This document shows, one piece after another, positions 6,328 through 12,979 of a stretch of 13,259 nt of DNA (its first letter is position 1; each line of letters begins with the position of its first letter). The stretch comes from DASUFP01 sp036274495 (GTDB lineage Bacteria; Bacteroidota; Bacteroidia; AKYH767-A; OLB10): assembly GCA_036274495.1 (NCBI GenBank), contig DASUFP010000128.1:1-13259 (forward strand). Direction: 5' to 3'. Under the pieces are notes generated by a model. It was not told the origin of the DNA. It ran no database searches and worked only from the letters and a program-made list of their open reading frames with translations. The position numbers were made by a program, and so were the translations under genes.

Positions 6328-8142
6328 TTAATTTGAGCGATAGTATGATAAATAGCCACCTGAAACAGTTACAGGAAAGAATGTACTGGAATTGTAGTCA
6401 TAACAAACCATATTTCCGTAAAAGGTGCATTGTACAACACTTCCTACTGGCCCAAAGGTAGCGACAGTATAAAATAAGGTGTCAGTGGGATTTTGTAAAA
6501 TTAAATCAAAACGGTTACTGTGAAAATATAGTGTTGATCCGGAGTTATTGGTTATCGGATATAAACCGACATTGACGAAATTAGCTATATTCAAATCGAA
6601 TGTATAATAAACGGAATCCTGAAGAGGTTCAAACAATCCGCTTGTATGGAGGAGTAATTTTTGATAAGTAAAGTCATAATTTGCAGTACGGACATCGGGC
6701 ACCATTACAACTTGTTCATTCACAAAATTTCCGCCATTCAAAACAAATGAATTTGCAGTTTGATTAATTATTGAGTCACATAAAGTGATATTTCCAAAAT
6801 TATGTGTAACAGGAGGACCTCCAATAACTGTTATTGTTGTATCAAAAAATATGAAAGGAGAAATGAAAAATGAAACCGACGAACTGTTTAAGTATGGAAC
6901 AATAACGTCAACAACTCCAGATGGAAGATAATAAATTGTTGAATTATTATTCTGAATAAATTCAACCCAGGCGGTTTGAGGGTTTCCGGCACAACTAAGA
7001 ATTTGGCCATTGATTCTGGTTAGGCAATTAATTATTAAATCCGGAATAATATTATTGGCACCTGCTGTTGCGGTAAATGTAACAATGTAACTGTTGGTAC
7101 TTACTCCCGGATTATATTGTGCGAGTACCTGGTAGTTGACAGGCCAATTGGCAGGCACCCATCCTGAATATACACCTGCGCTGTTAGTAGTCAGGTTTAA
7201 GAATCCGTTTAGTGTTACAGCAACTCCTGCAACAGGATTGCCGGAACAATCTATTACTTTGCCAGTGATTGTTGCTCTGGGTCCGGGATAATCACAATTC
7301 CATGTCGAAAAGTGGCTGACCACTCCTACATAGGTGTTACCTTGTTTAGTGGCGGCACCGTCTTCCTTCCATAAGGCAGTGGTTTCGTCAAGGTACCAGA
7401 GAGGGATAGAACCGGGCGCCGATGCCTGTTGTGATGCCGCAATTGGAAAAGTAATCTGAGCAGTTGATCCACTCAATAAATTTAAAGGGTTACCTGCAGG
7501 GTCACGCAATCGTATGTTGGCCATTCCGAAAGATGCTAAGGCGACATTACTGCCATCTGATTTTATGCCTGTAAAATCTCCGCCGGGTGCCAGCACTTCA
7601 AAATTAGGGTCATCAACAGAATAATGAATTCCCAATACCTGAACAATCCCGGAATAGGGATTACCCGCCGCGTCGGCAAATGACCCTGGTGAGAAAACTA
7701 CAGAAGCACCATTATTCAGGTTAACGGTACCACCTGCTGATGAAGAAAAGGCAACAGGACTCGGAATTCCAGGCAGAATAAACTTTATATAATATGCTGA
7801 AGTACCCGAAGTTATTCCTACTCCCTTTACAACCGAAACGTAACCCAGTTTTTCGGATTTGACCACAAATCGTGAAGCATTTACGGTAATATCTTCAAAC
7901 ACAGCATGACCTCTGTTATCGGTGTTCACCATTTTAGTGCCGATGCTAATCTCAACATCCTGCAATGCTGCACCGGATGTATTGGTAACGGTAACAATAA
8001 CCTGTGTGGTAACAGTTGCGGCTGGGGTTGGTCCGGTTACTGCTGTTGAATCGTAATCGGATTTCTGGCACGACGATAATGCGGTTGTCAGAATAAATAT
8101 TAAAAACAGCAAGCATATTTTGTAAGATTTGTAACTGTGCAT
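6328..8142 (-). CDS. Probable surface lipoprotein with carboxypeptidase-regulatory-like domains
   Basis: 604 residues from the chosen start. The signal peptide ends in a lipobox (LSSC, Cys25) and the mature N-terminus is CQKSD, resembling the Lys/Asp-rich export signal of surface lipoproteins in Bacteroidota. After a linker come a Cna-B/carboxypeptidase-regulatory-like beta domain (about 45-122), a ZU5-like GG.V.L..GASVVFSPGSF domain (about 136-235), a segment LWYLDETTALWKEDG ... VSHFSTWNCD (248-283) common to Bacteroidota proteins of this type, another regulatory-like repeat (about 289-370), and a 230-residue C-terminal part I do not recognise. The 8142 ATG gives a normal 25-residue lipoprotein signal; ATG at 8193 or TTG at 8202 stay in frame but add a Lys-rich 17-20-residue extension, and the intervening DNA has an A10 tract. 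No catalytic motif is visible; binding or structural role inferred. Confidence 0.85.
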   Translation of the reverse strand: MHSYKSYKICLLFLIFILTTALSSCQKSDYDSTAVTGPTPAATVTTQVIVTVTNTSGAALQDVEISIGTKMVNTDNRGHAVFEDITVNASRFVVKSEKLGYVSVVKGVGITSGTSAYYIKFILPGIPSPVAFSSSAGGTVNLNNGASVVFSPGSFADAAGNPYSGIVQVLGIHYSVDDPNFEVLAPGGDFTGIKSDGSNVALASFGMANIRLRDPAGNPLNLLSGSTAQITFPIAASQQASAPGSIPLWYLDETTALWKEDGAATKQGNTYVGVVSHFSTWNCDYPGPRATITGKVIDCSGNPVAGVAVTLNGFLNLTTNSAGVYSGWVPANWPVNYQVLAQYNPGVSTNSYIVTFTATAGANNIIPDLIINCLTRINGQILSCAGNPQTAWVEFIQNNNSTIYYLPSGVVDVIVPYLNSSSVSFFISPFIFFDTTITVIGGPPVTHNFGNITLCDSIINQTANSFVLNGGNFVNEQVVMVPDVRTANYDFTYQKLLLHTSGLFEPLQDSVYYTFDLNIANFVNVGLYPITNNSGSTLYFHSNRFDLILQNPTDTLFYTVATFGPVGSVVQCTFYGNMVCYDYNSSTFFPVTVSGGYLSYYRSN

Positions 8143-8166
8143 AATATTTGTGTATTTGGAACTTAC

Positions 8167-8176
8167 TTTTTTTTTT
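8167..8176. repeat. Homopolymer tract of ten T (A on the coding strand)
   Basis: Ten consecutive T at 8167-8176 read as A10 in the leader of the lipoprotein gene, 25 bases before the preferred ATG at 8142 and inside the frame if translation began at 8193 or 8202. Such tracts can slip during replication. Confidence 0.6.
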
Positions 8177-8255
8177 GTTGTTATCAGCAGCATAGATTTC
8201 AACGTTTAATTTCTATAATAAGCCTTTTGCCTTCACGAAATAAAAACTAACTTCT

Positions 8256-8271
8256 GTTCGCAATTGTGAAC
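8256..8271. promoter_or_regulatory. Near-perfect 16-bp dyad upstream of the lipoprotein gene
   Basis: GTTCgCAATTGtGAAC is palindromic except for one G/T pair. It lies about 114 bases upstream of the lipoprotein start at 8142 and about 90 bases past the end of the universal stress gene, in the only gap where the lipoprotein promoter can sit. A repressor site is possible; I recognise no specific regulator. Confidence 0.3.
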
Positions 8272-8362
8272 TTGTATTAAGTGAAAGTAAATCGGAAATC
8301 CGGATATGCCAAAACAAATAGACTACCGGAACCTTATTTTACACGAATGTGACGAAAAATTC

Positions 8363-9184
8363 TCAAAAGAAAAATGTCGTCTTGTGTTTTTGAGGAATTG
8401 CCAGTAACGGGGTATTCATATGATAGGCCATCTTTTTTGCCTGGCTGGGATCAAACAGCGATTCAAAAACATTCCTGTGATGTGTGATCATGGCTATAGC
8501 ATCTGCGTCAATGTCCATTGAAAATTGTTCAATGCTCTCTCTGAAGTGATGGGAATGAATAACCGTACAATCAATTTTATTATACCCTGTGCTCCGTTTC
8601 ATTTCTTCTGTCATCAGCTCCAGATCGTGTTCCTGCTTGTGATGTTCATCAGAGCCTACATACACCAGCAATACCGCAGCTTCCATTTTGCTGAAGAGGT
8701 TAATGGTGTCCTGTATCAGGTGATCGGCACGATGTTCCATGTCGATGGCCAGTACCACTTTTCTGATAGGAGCAAACTTAACCTGTGAAGGAACGGCCAG
8801 CACCATGCATTCGGAACGGGAAATAACAGCTGTGGTATGTGTCCCTATAAGGGAGCGCTGCAAATTACCTGCACCCTGCGTGCCCATTATTACCAGATCA
8901 ATATTGTTTTCTTTTGATTCTGCTGCCACCAGAGCCGATACACTGCCCTTTTCCATAATGGTGGTAATGCGTAATCCATACAAATAATCCTCTTTCTTTA
9001 CTATACTCAGCAGATGTTCCGGTGACAAATTACCTTTTACCTCGTTCACGAGTGCTTCAGGATCGGCAACATGTAATACAAACAATCCGGCACCTGAAGT
9101 TCGTGCAAATTCACCGGCATATCTGAGTGCATTCAAGGAATTTTCTGAAAAATCAACCGGAACTAAAATGTTCTTAACTTTCAT
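8363..9184 (-). CDS. Universal stress protein with two UspA domains
   Basis: A 273-residue cytoplasmic protein made of two Usp folds. Domain 1 (about 1-133) opens MKVKNILVPVDFSENS, with Asp11 where UspA proteins contact adenine nucleotide, and carries the full ATP-binding signature G-x2-G-x9-G-T at Gly101, Gly104, Gly114. Domain 2 (about 138-264) opens RKVVLAIDME but lacks the glycine signature, having ITHHRNVFESLFDPSQAKK instead. So one half probably binds ATP and the other is degenerate, a common arrangement in Bacteroidota tandem Usp proteins. It stands alone, with 140 bases to the protease gene upstream and about 220 to the lipoprotein start downstream. A weak -7-like TATCTTTA lies at 9211-9204, 20 bases before the ATG. 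Its role in stress survival is by family only. Confidence 0.93.
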   Translation of the reverse strand: MKVKNILVPVDFSENSLNALRYAGEFARTSGAGLFVLHVADPEALVNEVKGNLSPEHLLSIVKKEDYLYGLRITTIMEKGSVSALVAAESKENNIDLVIMGTQGAGNLQRSLIGTHTTAVISRSECMVLAVPSQVKFAPIRKVVLAIDMEHRADHLIQDTINLFSKMEAAVLLVYVGSDEHHKQEHDLELMTEEMKRSTGYNKIDCTVIHSHHFRESIEQFSMDIDADAIAMITHHRNVFESLFDPSQAKKMAYHMNTPLLAIPQKHKTTFFF

Positions 9185-9301
9185 AAGGTGGTTTGTTTGG
9201 AGATAAAGATAGGGTTAGTAATAGTTGAAGTAACGATGTGTGTCATTTAAATTAGTAGCAGTCATAAAAACAACAAGACTCCGGCATCATAAATCATTTT
9301 A

Positions 9302-9319
9302 AACTATAAATTGATAGTT
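9302..9319 (-). terminator. Weak hairpin after the protease gene
   Basis: On the minus strand, just past the protease stop (9328-9326), AACTAT-caattt-ATAGTT forms a 6-bp stem followed by TAAAAT. The stem is AT-rich and the T-tract poor, so it is only a candidate 3' end for the SRAP-protease unit. Confidence 0.25.
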
Positions 9320-9325
9320 CCATAT

Positions 9326-10882
9326 CTATTTACCGATTCCTTTTGCCATTTCCACAGCTTTAAATGCATTTACAATTCCACCGGTAGCACAAAGTTCATT
9401 ATACCCGGCATGTTTTTTAGTCCCCGGTTTTGTTGTATCAAACGGAACCTTTGTCACGGTGGCCAAAAGTATATTGCGGACCTGGTCGGCACTAAGCTGT
9501 GGAAAATAGGAACGCAGGATTGCCGCCACTCCGCTCACCATCGGGGCAGCCATACTGGTACCGTTTTCACTTACATAGGATGAATCGGGAACGGTGGAAT
9601 AAATATTTACACCGGGCGCAAATAAATCGACTGTTTTACGGCCGTAATTGGAAAATCTCGCGGCATCTCCTGATGAAGAACTGGCACCAACTTCAAGCCA
9701 GCTGGGAATGCGTTGTCCGGATGTCAGCAGATAGGGGTTGGGGTAGTTGCCGCCTTTGTCAATATTTTTGGAATCGTTACCGGCGGCATGTACAATAAGT
9801 ACATCTTTTGATGCGGCGTATTCCATTGCGGCATCTACAGCACTCTTACCGGGTGAAAGGTCTTTTCCAAAACTCATATTAATGACTTTTGCACCGTTGT
9901 CGACAGCATAACGTATTCCGTTGGCTATGTCTTTATCATATTCATCACCGTCAGGTACAACCCGCACAACCATAATCTTTACCGGTGCTGCAATACCGTT
10001 TATTCCAAGGTCGTTATCACGGACTGCTCCGATAATTCCGGCCACATGCGTACCATGTTCTGCTTCGGGTCCGGTTACATCATTGTTGCCATAATTATGG
10101 TCTGAATAGTTAGAGGGATCATCTCCAATGATACTTCTGCCTGTATAATCCAGGTTCAGGTGGTAGTTCACCTCATTGTTCAGTTCTGATGAAGCGGCAT
10201 TTATTTGTGAGCTGATATCTTCAAAGGATGAACCGGATTCCATCTCTGTTATTATTAACTTCTTGAATTTAGCGAATAGCTTTTCATTGCTTTGATAGTT
10301 TCTCACTAAATCAATACGTACCGAATCGGATCCGGCCGATTTTTTGATAGCTGCCAGCTCGGCTGAAATTTTGTTGAATTGGCTGCTTAATTTTTGTGAT
10401 TTCTTCAGTTCTTTCGGATAAACCTTAGCCGCTTTTTTCATATCAGGAGTTATAGCCTGTTTGTTTTCCTTTGCTGAAAGATATGCTCTGTATTGACGGG
10501 TTATTTCAATGTTTTCATGATCAACAGTTCCTTTTTTACTTCCAAGAAAATTCCATCCGTGTATATCATCAACGTATCCGTTATTATCATCATCAATTCC
10601 ATTTCCCGCAATCTCCCCCGGATTTACCCAGATGTTGGCGGCAAGGTCGGGATGCGTAACATCGGTTCCGCCGTCAAGTACTGCCACAATTACCGTGTCG
10701 GGAACCAAACCCATTAGCAGGATGTTATACGTTTTGTCGGAACTTACTCCCGCGAACCTGTCATCAGAGGGGTCGGTATTAAACCAGTTGTTGTTTTGCC
10801 GGTGTTGCTGTTGCTGTTGCGAAAACCCGTTGAATGAACAAAAAGAAAATACTATCAGGAGCAATCGAAATGTGTTTTTCAT
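9326..10882 (-). CDS. Exported subtilisin-family (S8) serine protease
   Basis: 518 residues from the chosen start. The signal peptide is 1-21 (MKNTFRLLLIVFSFCSFNGFS), followed by a glutamine run QQQQQH. The S8 catalytic set is complete: Asp70 in VAVLDGGTD, His277 in AEHGTHVAG, oxyanion Asn369 in HAAGND, Ser443 in NGTSMAAPMVSG. Between Asp and His is an insert of about 150 residues: an acidic GNGIDDDNNGYVDDIHGWNF block (94-112), also seen in other Bacteroidota S8 proteases, then a Lys-rich, probably helical segment (about 125-240). There is no T9SS sorting domain and no lipobox, so the enzyme probably acts in the periplasm. The 10882 ATG was chosen because it gives the signal peptide and avoids overlapping SRAP; the frame could extend to 10945. 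It follows SRAP by 10 bases, suggesting co-transcription. Substrate unknown. Confidence 0.92.
   Translation of the reverse strand: MKNTFRLLLIVFSFCSFNGFSQQQQQHRQNNNWFNTDPSDDRFAGVSSDKTYNILLMGLVPDTVIVAVLDGGTDVTHPDLAANIWVNPGEIAGNGIDDDNNGYVDDIHGWNFLGSKKGTVDHENIEITRQYRAYLSAKENKQAITPDMKKAAKVYPKELKKSQKLSSQFNKISAELAAIKKSAGSDSVRIDLVRNYQSNEKLFAKFKKLIITEMESGSSFEDISSQINAASSELNNEVNYHLNLDYTGRSIIGDDPSNYSDHNYGNNDVTGPEAEHGTHVAGIIGAVRDNDLGINGIAAPVKIMVVRVVPDGDEYDKDIANGIRYAVDNGAKVINMSFGKDLSPGKSAVDAAMEYAASKDVLIVHAAGNDSKNIDKGGNYPNPYLLTSGQRIPSWLEVGASSSSGDAARFSNYGRKTVDLFAPGVNIYSTVPDSSYVSENGTSMAAPMVSGVAAILRSYFPQLSADQVRNILLATVTKVPFDTTKPGTKKHAGYNELCATGGIVNAFKAVEMAKGIGK
10803..10820. repeat. Hexanucleotide microsatellite (TGTTGC)x3
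   Basis: Three perfect copies of TGTTGC (GCAACA on the coding strand) encode most of the Gln run directly after the protease signal peptide. Gain or loss of a unit would add or remove two glutamines without breaking the frame. Confidence 0.7.
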
Positions 10883-10892
10883 AAAATATAAT

Positions 10893-11561
10893 TTAGAATA
10901 CCGGTTCAAGGATTTCCGGAGAATCATTTTTGGGTGAATTAACAAGAGTGGATATTTGGTATAAGTTTATTTTTTCGTCCGGAAACGGTTTTAGCAACAG
11001 ATCAATGTCCTGTTCTGATGAAGTTTGATCAAGCCATTTGCGTTCATCAGCAGTATTTAAAATAACAGGCATCCTGTCGTGTACCTTAGCAACTTTCTCG
11101 TTGGCGGATGTAGTTAATATGGTAAAGGAATGAACCAGTTCTCCCGTCTCCTTATCCGTCCAGGTATCATACAATCCTGCAAAGGCAAAGAGTGTACAGT
11201 TTTCAACACAAATACGATAGGGTATTTTGGTTTTGCCTGTTCCTGATTGCCATTCATAAAAACCGTCACTGATAACCAGGCACCGCTTCTTTTTAATCAG
11301 ATTTCTGAAAGAGGGCTTTTCACGCACCGTCTCCGATTTGGCATTTATCATTTTATTCCCTATCGATCGTTCTTTGGCCCAGAAAGGGATTAGTCCCCAG
11401 TGAAATAACTGAAGTTTTTCAGGTGCTTCACAAGTGATAACAAGGGCAAGCTGGGTAGGTGCTACATTATACCTTTTGACAAGGTCGTTCGAATAAAATT
11501 TAGCCTGAAATCGCTTCTCGATTTCCAGTTCTTCTTTCGTGAGAGAAAAGCGGCCGCACAT
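10893..11561 (-). CDS. SRAP-domain protein (SOS response-associated, YedK/HMCES family)
   Basis: 222 residues from the chosen start. SRAP proteins react through Cys2 with abasic sites in single-stranded DNA, forming a stable cross-link that shields the lesion. The key residues are present: Met-Cys2-Gly-Arg-Phe at the start, Asn73 in INAKSE, Glu103 in DGFYEWQ and His161 in VHDRMPV. The start at 11561 is dictated by chemistry, since Cys must be residue 2 after Met removal; the longer frame to 11606 would bury it behind 15 residues. Length matches the family. A perfect TAnnTTTG element sits 18 bases upstream. The S8 protease follows after 10 bases. hmgA is divergent. Family membership is sure; damage-inducibility is not shown by the sequence. 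Confidence 0.95.
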   Translation of the reverse strand: MCGRFSLTKEELEIEKRFQAKFYSNDLVKRYNVAPTQLALVITCEAPEKLQLFHWGLIPFWAKERSIGNKMINAKSETVREKPSFRNLIKKKRCLVISDGFYEWQSGTGKTKIPYRICVENCTLFAFAGLYDTWTDKETGELVHSFTILTTSANEKVAKVHDRMPVILNTADERKWLDQTSSEQDIDLLLKPFPDEKINLYQISTLVNSPKNDSPEILEPVF

Positions 11562-11578
11562 GGGATAGGTTGTCAGGA

Positions 11579-11586
11579 CAAAGTTA
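11579..11586 (-). promoter_or_regulatory. Candidate -7 promoter element of the SRAP gene (TAACTTTG)
   Basis: On the minus strand TAACTTTG matches the Bacteroidota TAnnTTTG -7 consensus exactly. It lies 18 bases before the SRAP ATG, giving a leader of about 10-13 bases. No clear TTTG -33 box is seen at the usual distance. It would drive SRAP and probably the protease. Its position also supports the 11561 start over 11606, which lies upstream of the promoter. Confidence 0.45.
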
Positions 11587-11589
11587 CCA

Positions 11590-11632
11590 AAGCTGACGGA
11601 AATCATGTTCGAAATTGACGAAATCAGCTTTT
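11590..11632. promoter_or_regulatory. Combined inverted and direct repeats between SRAP and hmgA
   Basis: AAAGCTGA at 11590-11597 is inverted as TCAGCTTT at 11625-11632. Overlapping the arms is a direct repeat: TGACGGAAATCA at 11595-11606 and TGACGAAATCA at 11617-11627, the second lacking one G. Being just upstream of the SRAP -7 box and 20 bases before hmgA, it could be an operator for either gene. Read on the plus strand it also looks like a hairpin followed by T's, in the hmgA leader. Confidence 0.4.
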
Positions 11633-11652
11633 TTTGGGCAAAATAATAAATT

Positions 11653-12825
11653 ATGCCAGTATATCATCATTTAGGAAAGGTGCCCTCCAAAAGACATGTT
11701 GTGAACCGGAAAGCCGATGGCTCATTATACCATGAGGAGTTATTCGGAACAGAGGGCTTTTCAGGGGTTTCATCACTTGTTTACCACCTGCATCCCCCCA
11801 CTTTTGTGAAAAAGGCCGGAGTTCCTTATTCGGTTAGGCCCGACATAGCGATAGAAGACAATATGAAGGCTATGAGTTTTCGCGGATTCGACTTAAAACC
11901 TCAGGCTGATTACCTGGAAAGCCGTACTACACTTTTTGTAAATAACGACCTGCATATAGGATTAGCTGCCCCTGAAAAGGGAAATGAGGATTACTTCTTT
12001 AAAAATGCCGATGCCGATGAGTTGCTGTTTGTGCACAAAGGCTCAGGAGTGCTTCGTACGGCCTATGGAAATGTTGCATTTGGTTACGGTGACTATCTGG
12101 TAATTCCCCGCGGCACTATCTATCAGTTCCATTTTGATACCGGCGAAAATAAATTGCTTGTAATTGAGTCGTTCAGCCCTGTAGTCACTCCGCCCAGGTA
12201 CCGTAACGAATTTGGACAGCTGCTTGAACATTCCCCTTTTTGCGAGCGGGATTTCAGACTGCCTGATGGACTGGAGACTCATGATGAGACAGGGGATTTT
12301 TTAGTCAACATAAAAAAGAGAGGTCTTATCTATCCTTATGTTTATGGTACGCATCCTTTTGATGTAGTAGGATGGGATGGGTATAATTATCCGTATGCGT
12401 TTTCGATCTTTAATTTCGAACCTATCACGGGCCGAATACACCTGCCGCCGCCGATCCATCAAAATTTCCAGGGTAATAATTTTGTAATTTGTTCATTTGT
12501 TCCGAGACTATATGATTATCACCCTGACGCTATTCCTGCGCCCTACCATCACAGCAATATTGATTCTGATGAATTGTTGTATTATGTCGATGGTGATTTT
12601 ATGAGCCGTAACAATATACAGCAAGGACAAATTACGCTTCACCCTGCCGGAATTCCCCATGGCCCTCATCCGGGTGCCATTGAAAGAAGCATCGGTAAAA
12701 AATCGACGGATGAACTCGCTGTGATGATTGATCCGTTTCATCCGGTGAAAATTACAAAAGCAGCCATGCAACTTGAAGTAAAAGATTATTATAAATCATG
12801 GATGCTGGAGGAGAGTGTGGTTTAA
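11653..12825 (+). CDS. hmgA: Homogentisate 1,2-dioxygenase
   Basis: 390 residues. The enzyme uses non-haem Fe(II) and O2 to open the ring of homogentisate, giving 4-maleylacetoacetate in tyrosine/phenylalanine breakdown in the cytoplasm. Typical blocks are visible: MPVYHHLGKVPSKRH at the start, a central cupin part (ELLFVHKGSGVLRTAYGNVAFGYGDYLVIPRGTIYQF, 123-159), PPPIHQNFQ around 265-273, and the C-terminal iron site, where His300, Glu307 (HSNIDSDELLYYVDGDFMSR) and His336 (GIPHGPHPG) are the likely ligands. The length suits the shorter bacterial form. It is followed by hpd, the previous pathway step, in the same direction after 154 bases. It diverges from SRAP with a 91-base shared gap. The start ATG is the first in frame and matches the usual N-terminus. 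Confidence 0.96.
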   Translation: MPVYHHLGKVPSKRHVVNRKADGSLYHEELFGTEGFSGVSSLVYHLHPPTFVKKAGVPYSVRPDIAIEDNMKAMSFRGFDLKPQADYLESRTTLFVNNDLHIGLAAPEKGNEDYFFKNADADELLFVHKGSGVLRTAYGNVAFGYGDYLVIPRGTIYQFHFDTGENKLLVIESFSPVVTPPRYRNEFGQLLEHSPFCERDFRLPDGLETHDETGDFLVNIKKRGLIYPYVYGTHPFDVVGWDGYNYPYAFSIFNFEPITGRIHLPPPIHQNFQGNNFVICSFVPRLYDYHPDAIPAPYHHSNIDSDELLYYVDGDFMSRNNIQQGQITLHPAGIPHGPHPGAIERSIGKKSTDELAVMIDPFHPVKITKAAMQLEVKDYYKSWMLEESVV

Positions 12826-12828
12826 AAT

Positions 12829-12869
12829 GAATATTAATAATTAAGCATTTATCATTAATATTCTTAATT
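12829..12869 (+). terminator. AT-rich hairpin just after hmgA
   Basis: GAATATTAAT at 12829-12838 pairs perfectly with ATTAATATTC at 12854-12863 around a 15-base loop. An overlapping alternative pairs AATTAAG (12839-12845) with CTTAATT (12863-12869). It begins four bases after the hmgA stop. There is no strong T-run, so it may only partly terminate, or instead stabilise the 3' end before hpd. Confidence 0.35.
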
Positions 12870-12874
12870 AGTCA

Positions 12875-12888
12875 TCCGCCGCGGCGGA
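12875..12888. repeat. GC-only 14-bp palindrome in AT-rich spacer
   Basis: TCCGCCGCGGCGGA is perfectly palindromic, with a 12-base core made only of G and C in an otherwise AT-rich spacer. Short direct copies of AGTCAT flank it at 12870-12875 and 12888-12893. The contrast suggests a dispersed palindromic repeat or a protein-binding site rather than neutral spacer. Confidence 0.5.
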
Positions 12889-12902
12889 GTCATTAGGATG
12901 TC

Positions 12903-12912
12903 TTGTGCACAA
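12903..12912. promoter_or_regulatory. 10-bp palindrome TTGTGCACAA upstream of hpd
   Basis: A perfect 10-bp palindrome about 68 bases before the hpd start. At this position it could be an operator for hpd. It is short, so chance is a real alternative. Confidence 0.25.
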
Positions 12913-12962
12913 CGGAAATGAATTTGATCAGCAAAGGTGGATCTAATCTAAAATAGTATATC

Positions 12963-12978
12963 ATAAATTATAATTTAT
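12963..12978. promoter_or_regulatory. 16-bp AT palindrome abutting the hpd start
   Basis: ATAAATTATAATTTAT is perfectly palindromic and ends one base before the hpd ATG. It could be an operator over the promoter/start region, or fold in the mRNA around the ribosome site, though an all-AT stem is weak. No TAnnTTTG promoter is visible in this gap. Confidence 0.3.
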
Positions 12979-12979
12979 C

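Noticed and set aside
6246..6461. Plus-strand 71-codon reading frame
   Set aside because: Most of it is antisense to the lipoprotein gene and its start overlaps the terminator hairpin; the protein has no recognisable features.
10893..11606. Longer SRAP start at 11606
   Set aside because: The family needs Cys as residue 2, and the TAACTTTG promoter box lies downstream of 11606, so the longer start would be outside the transcript.
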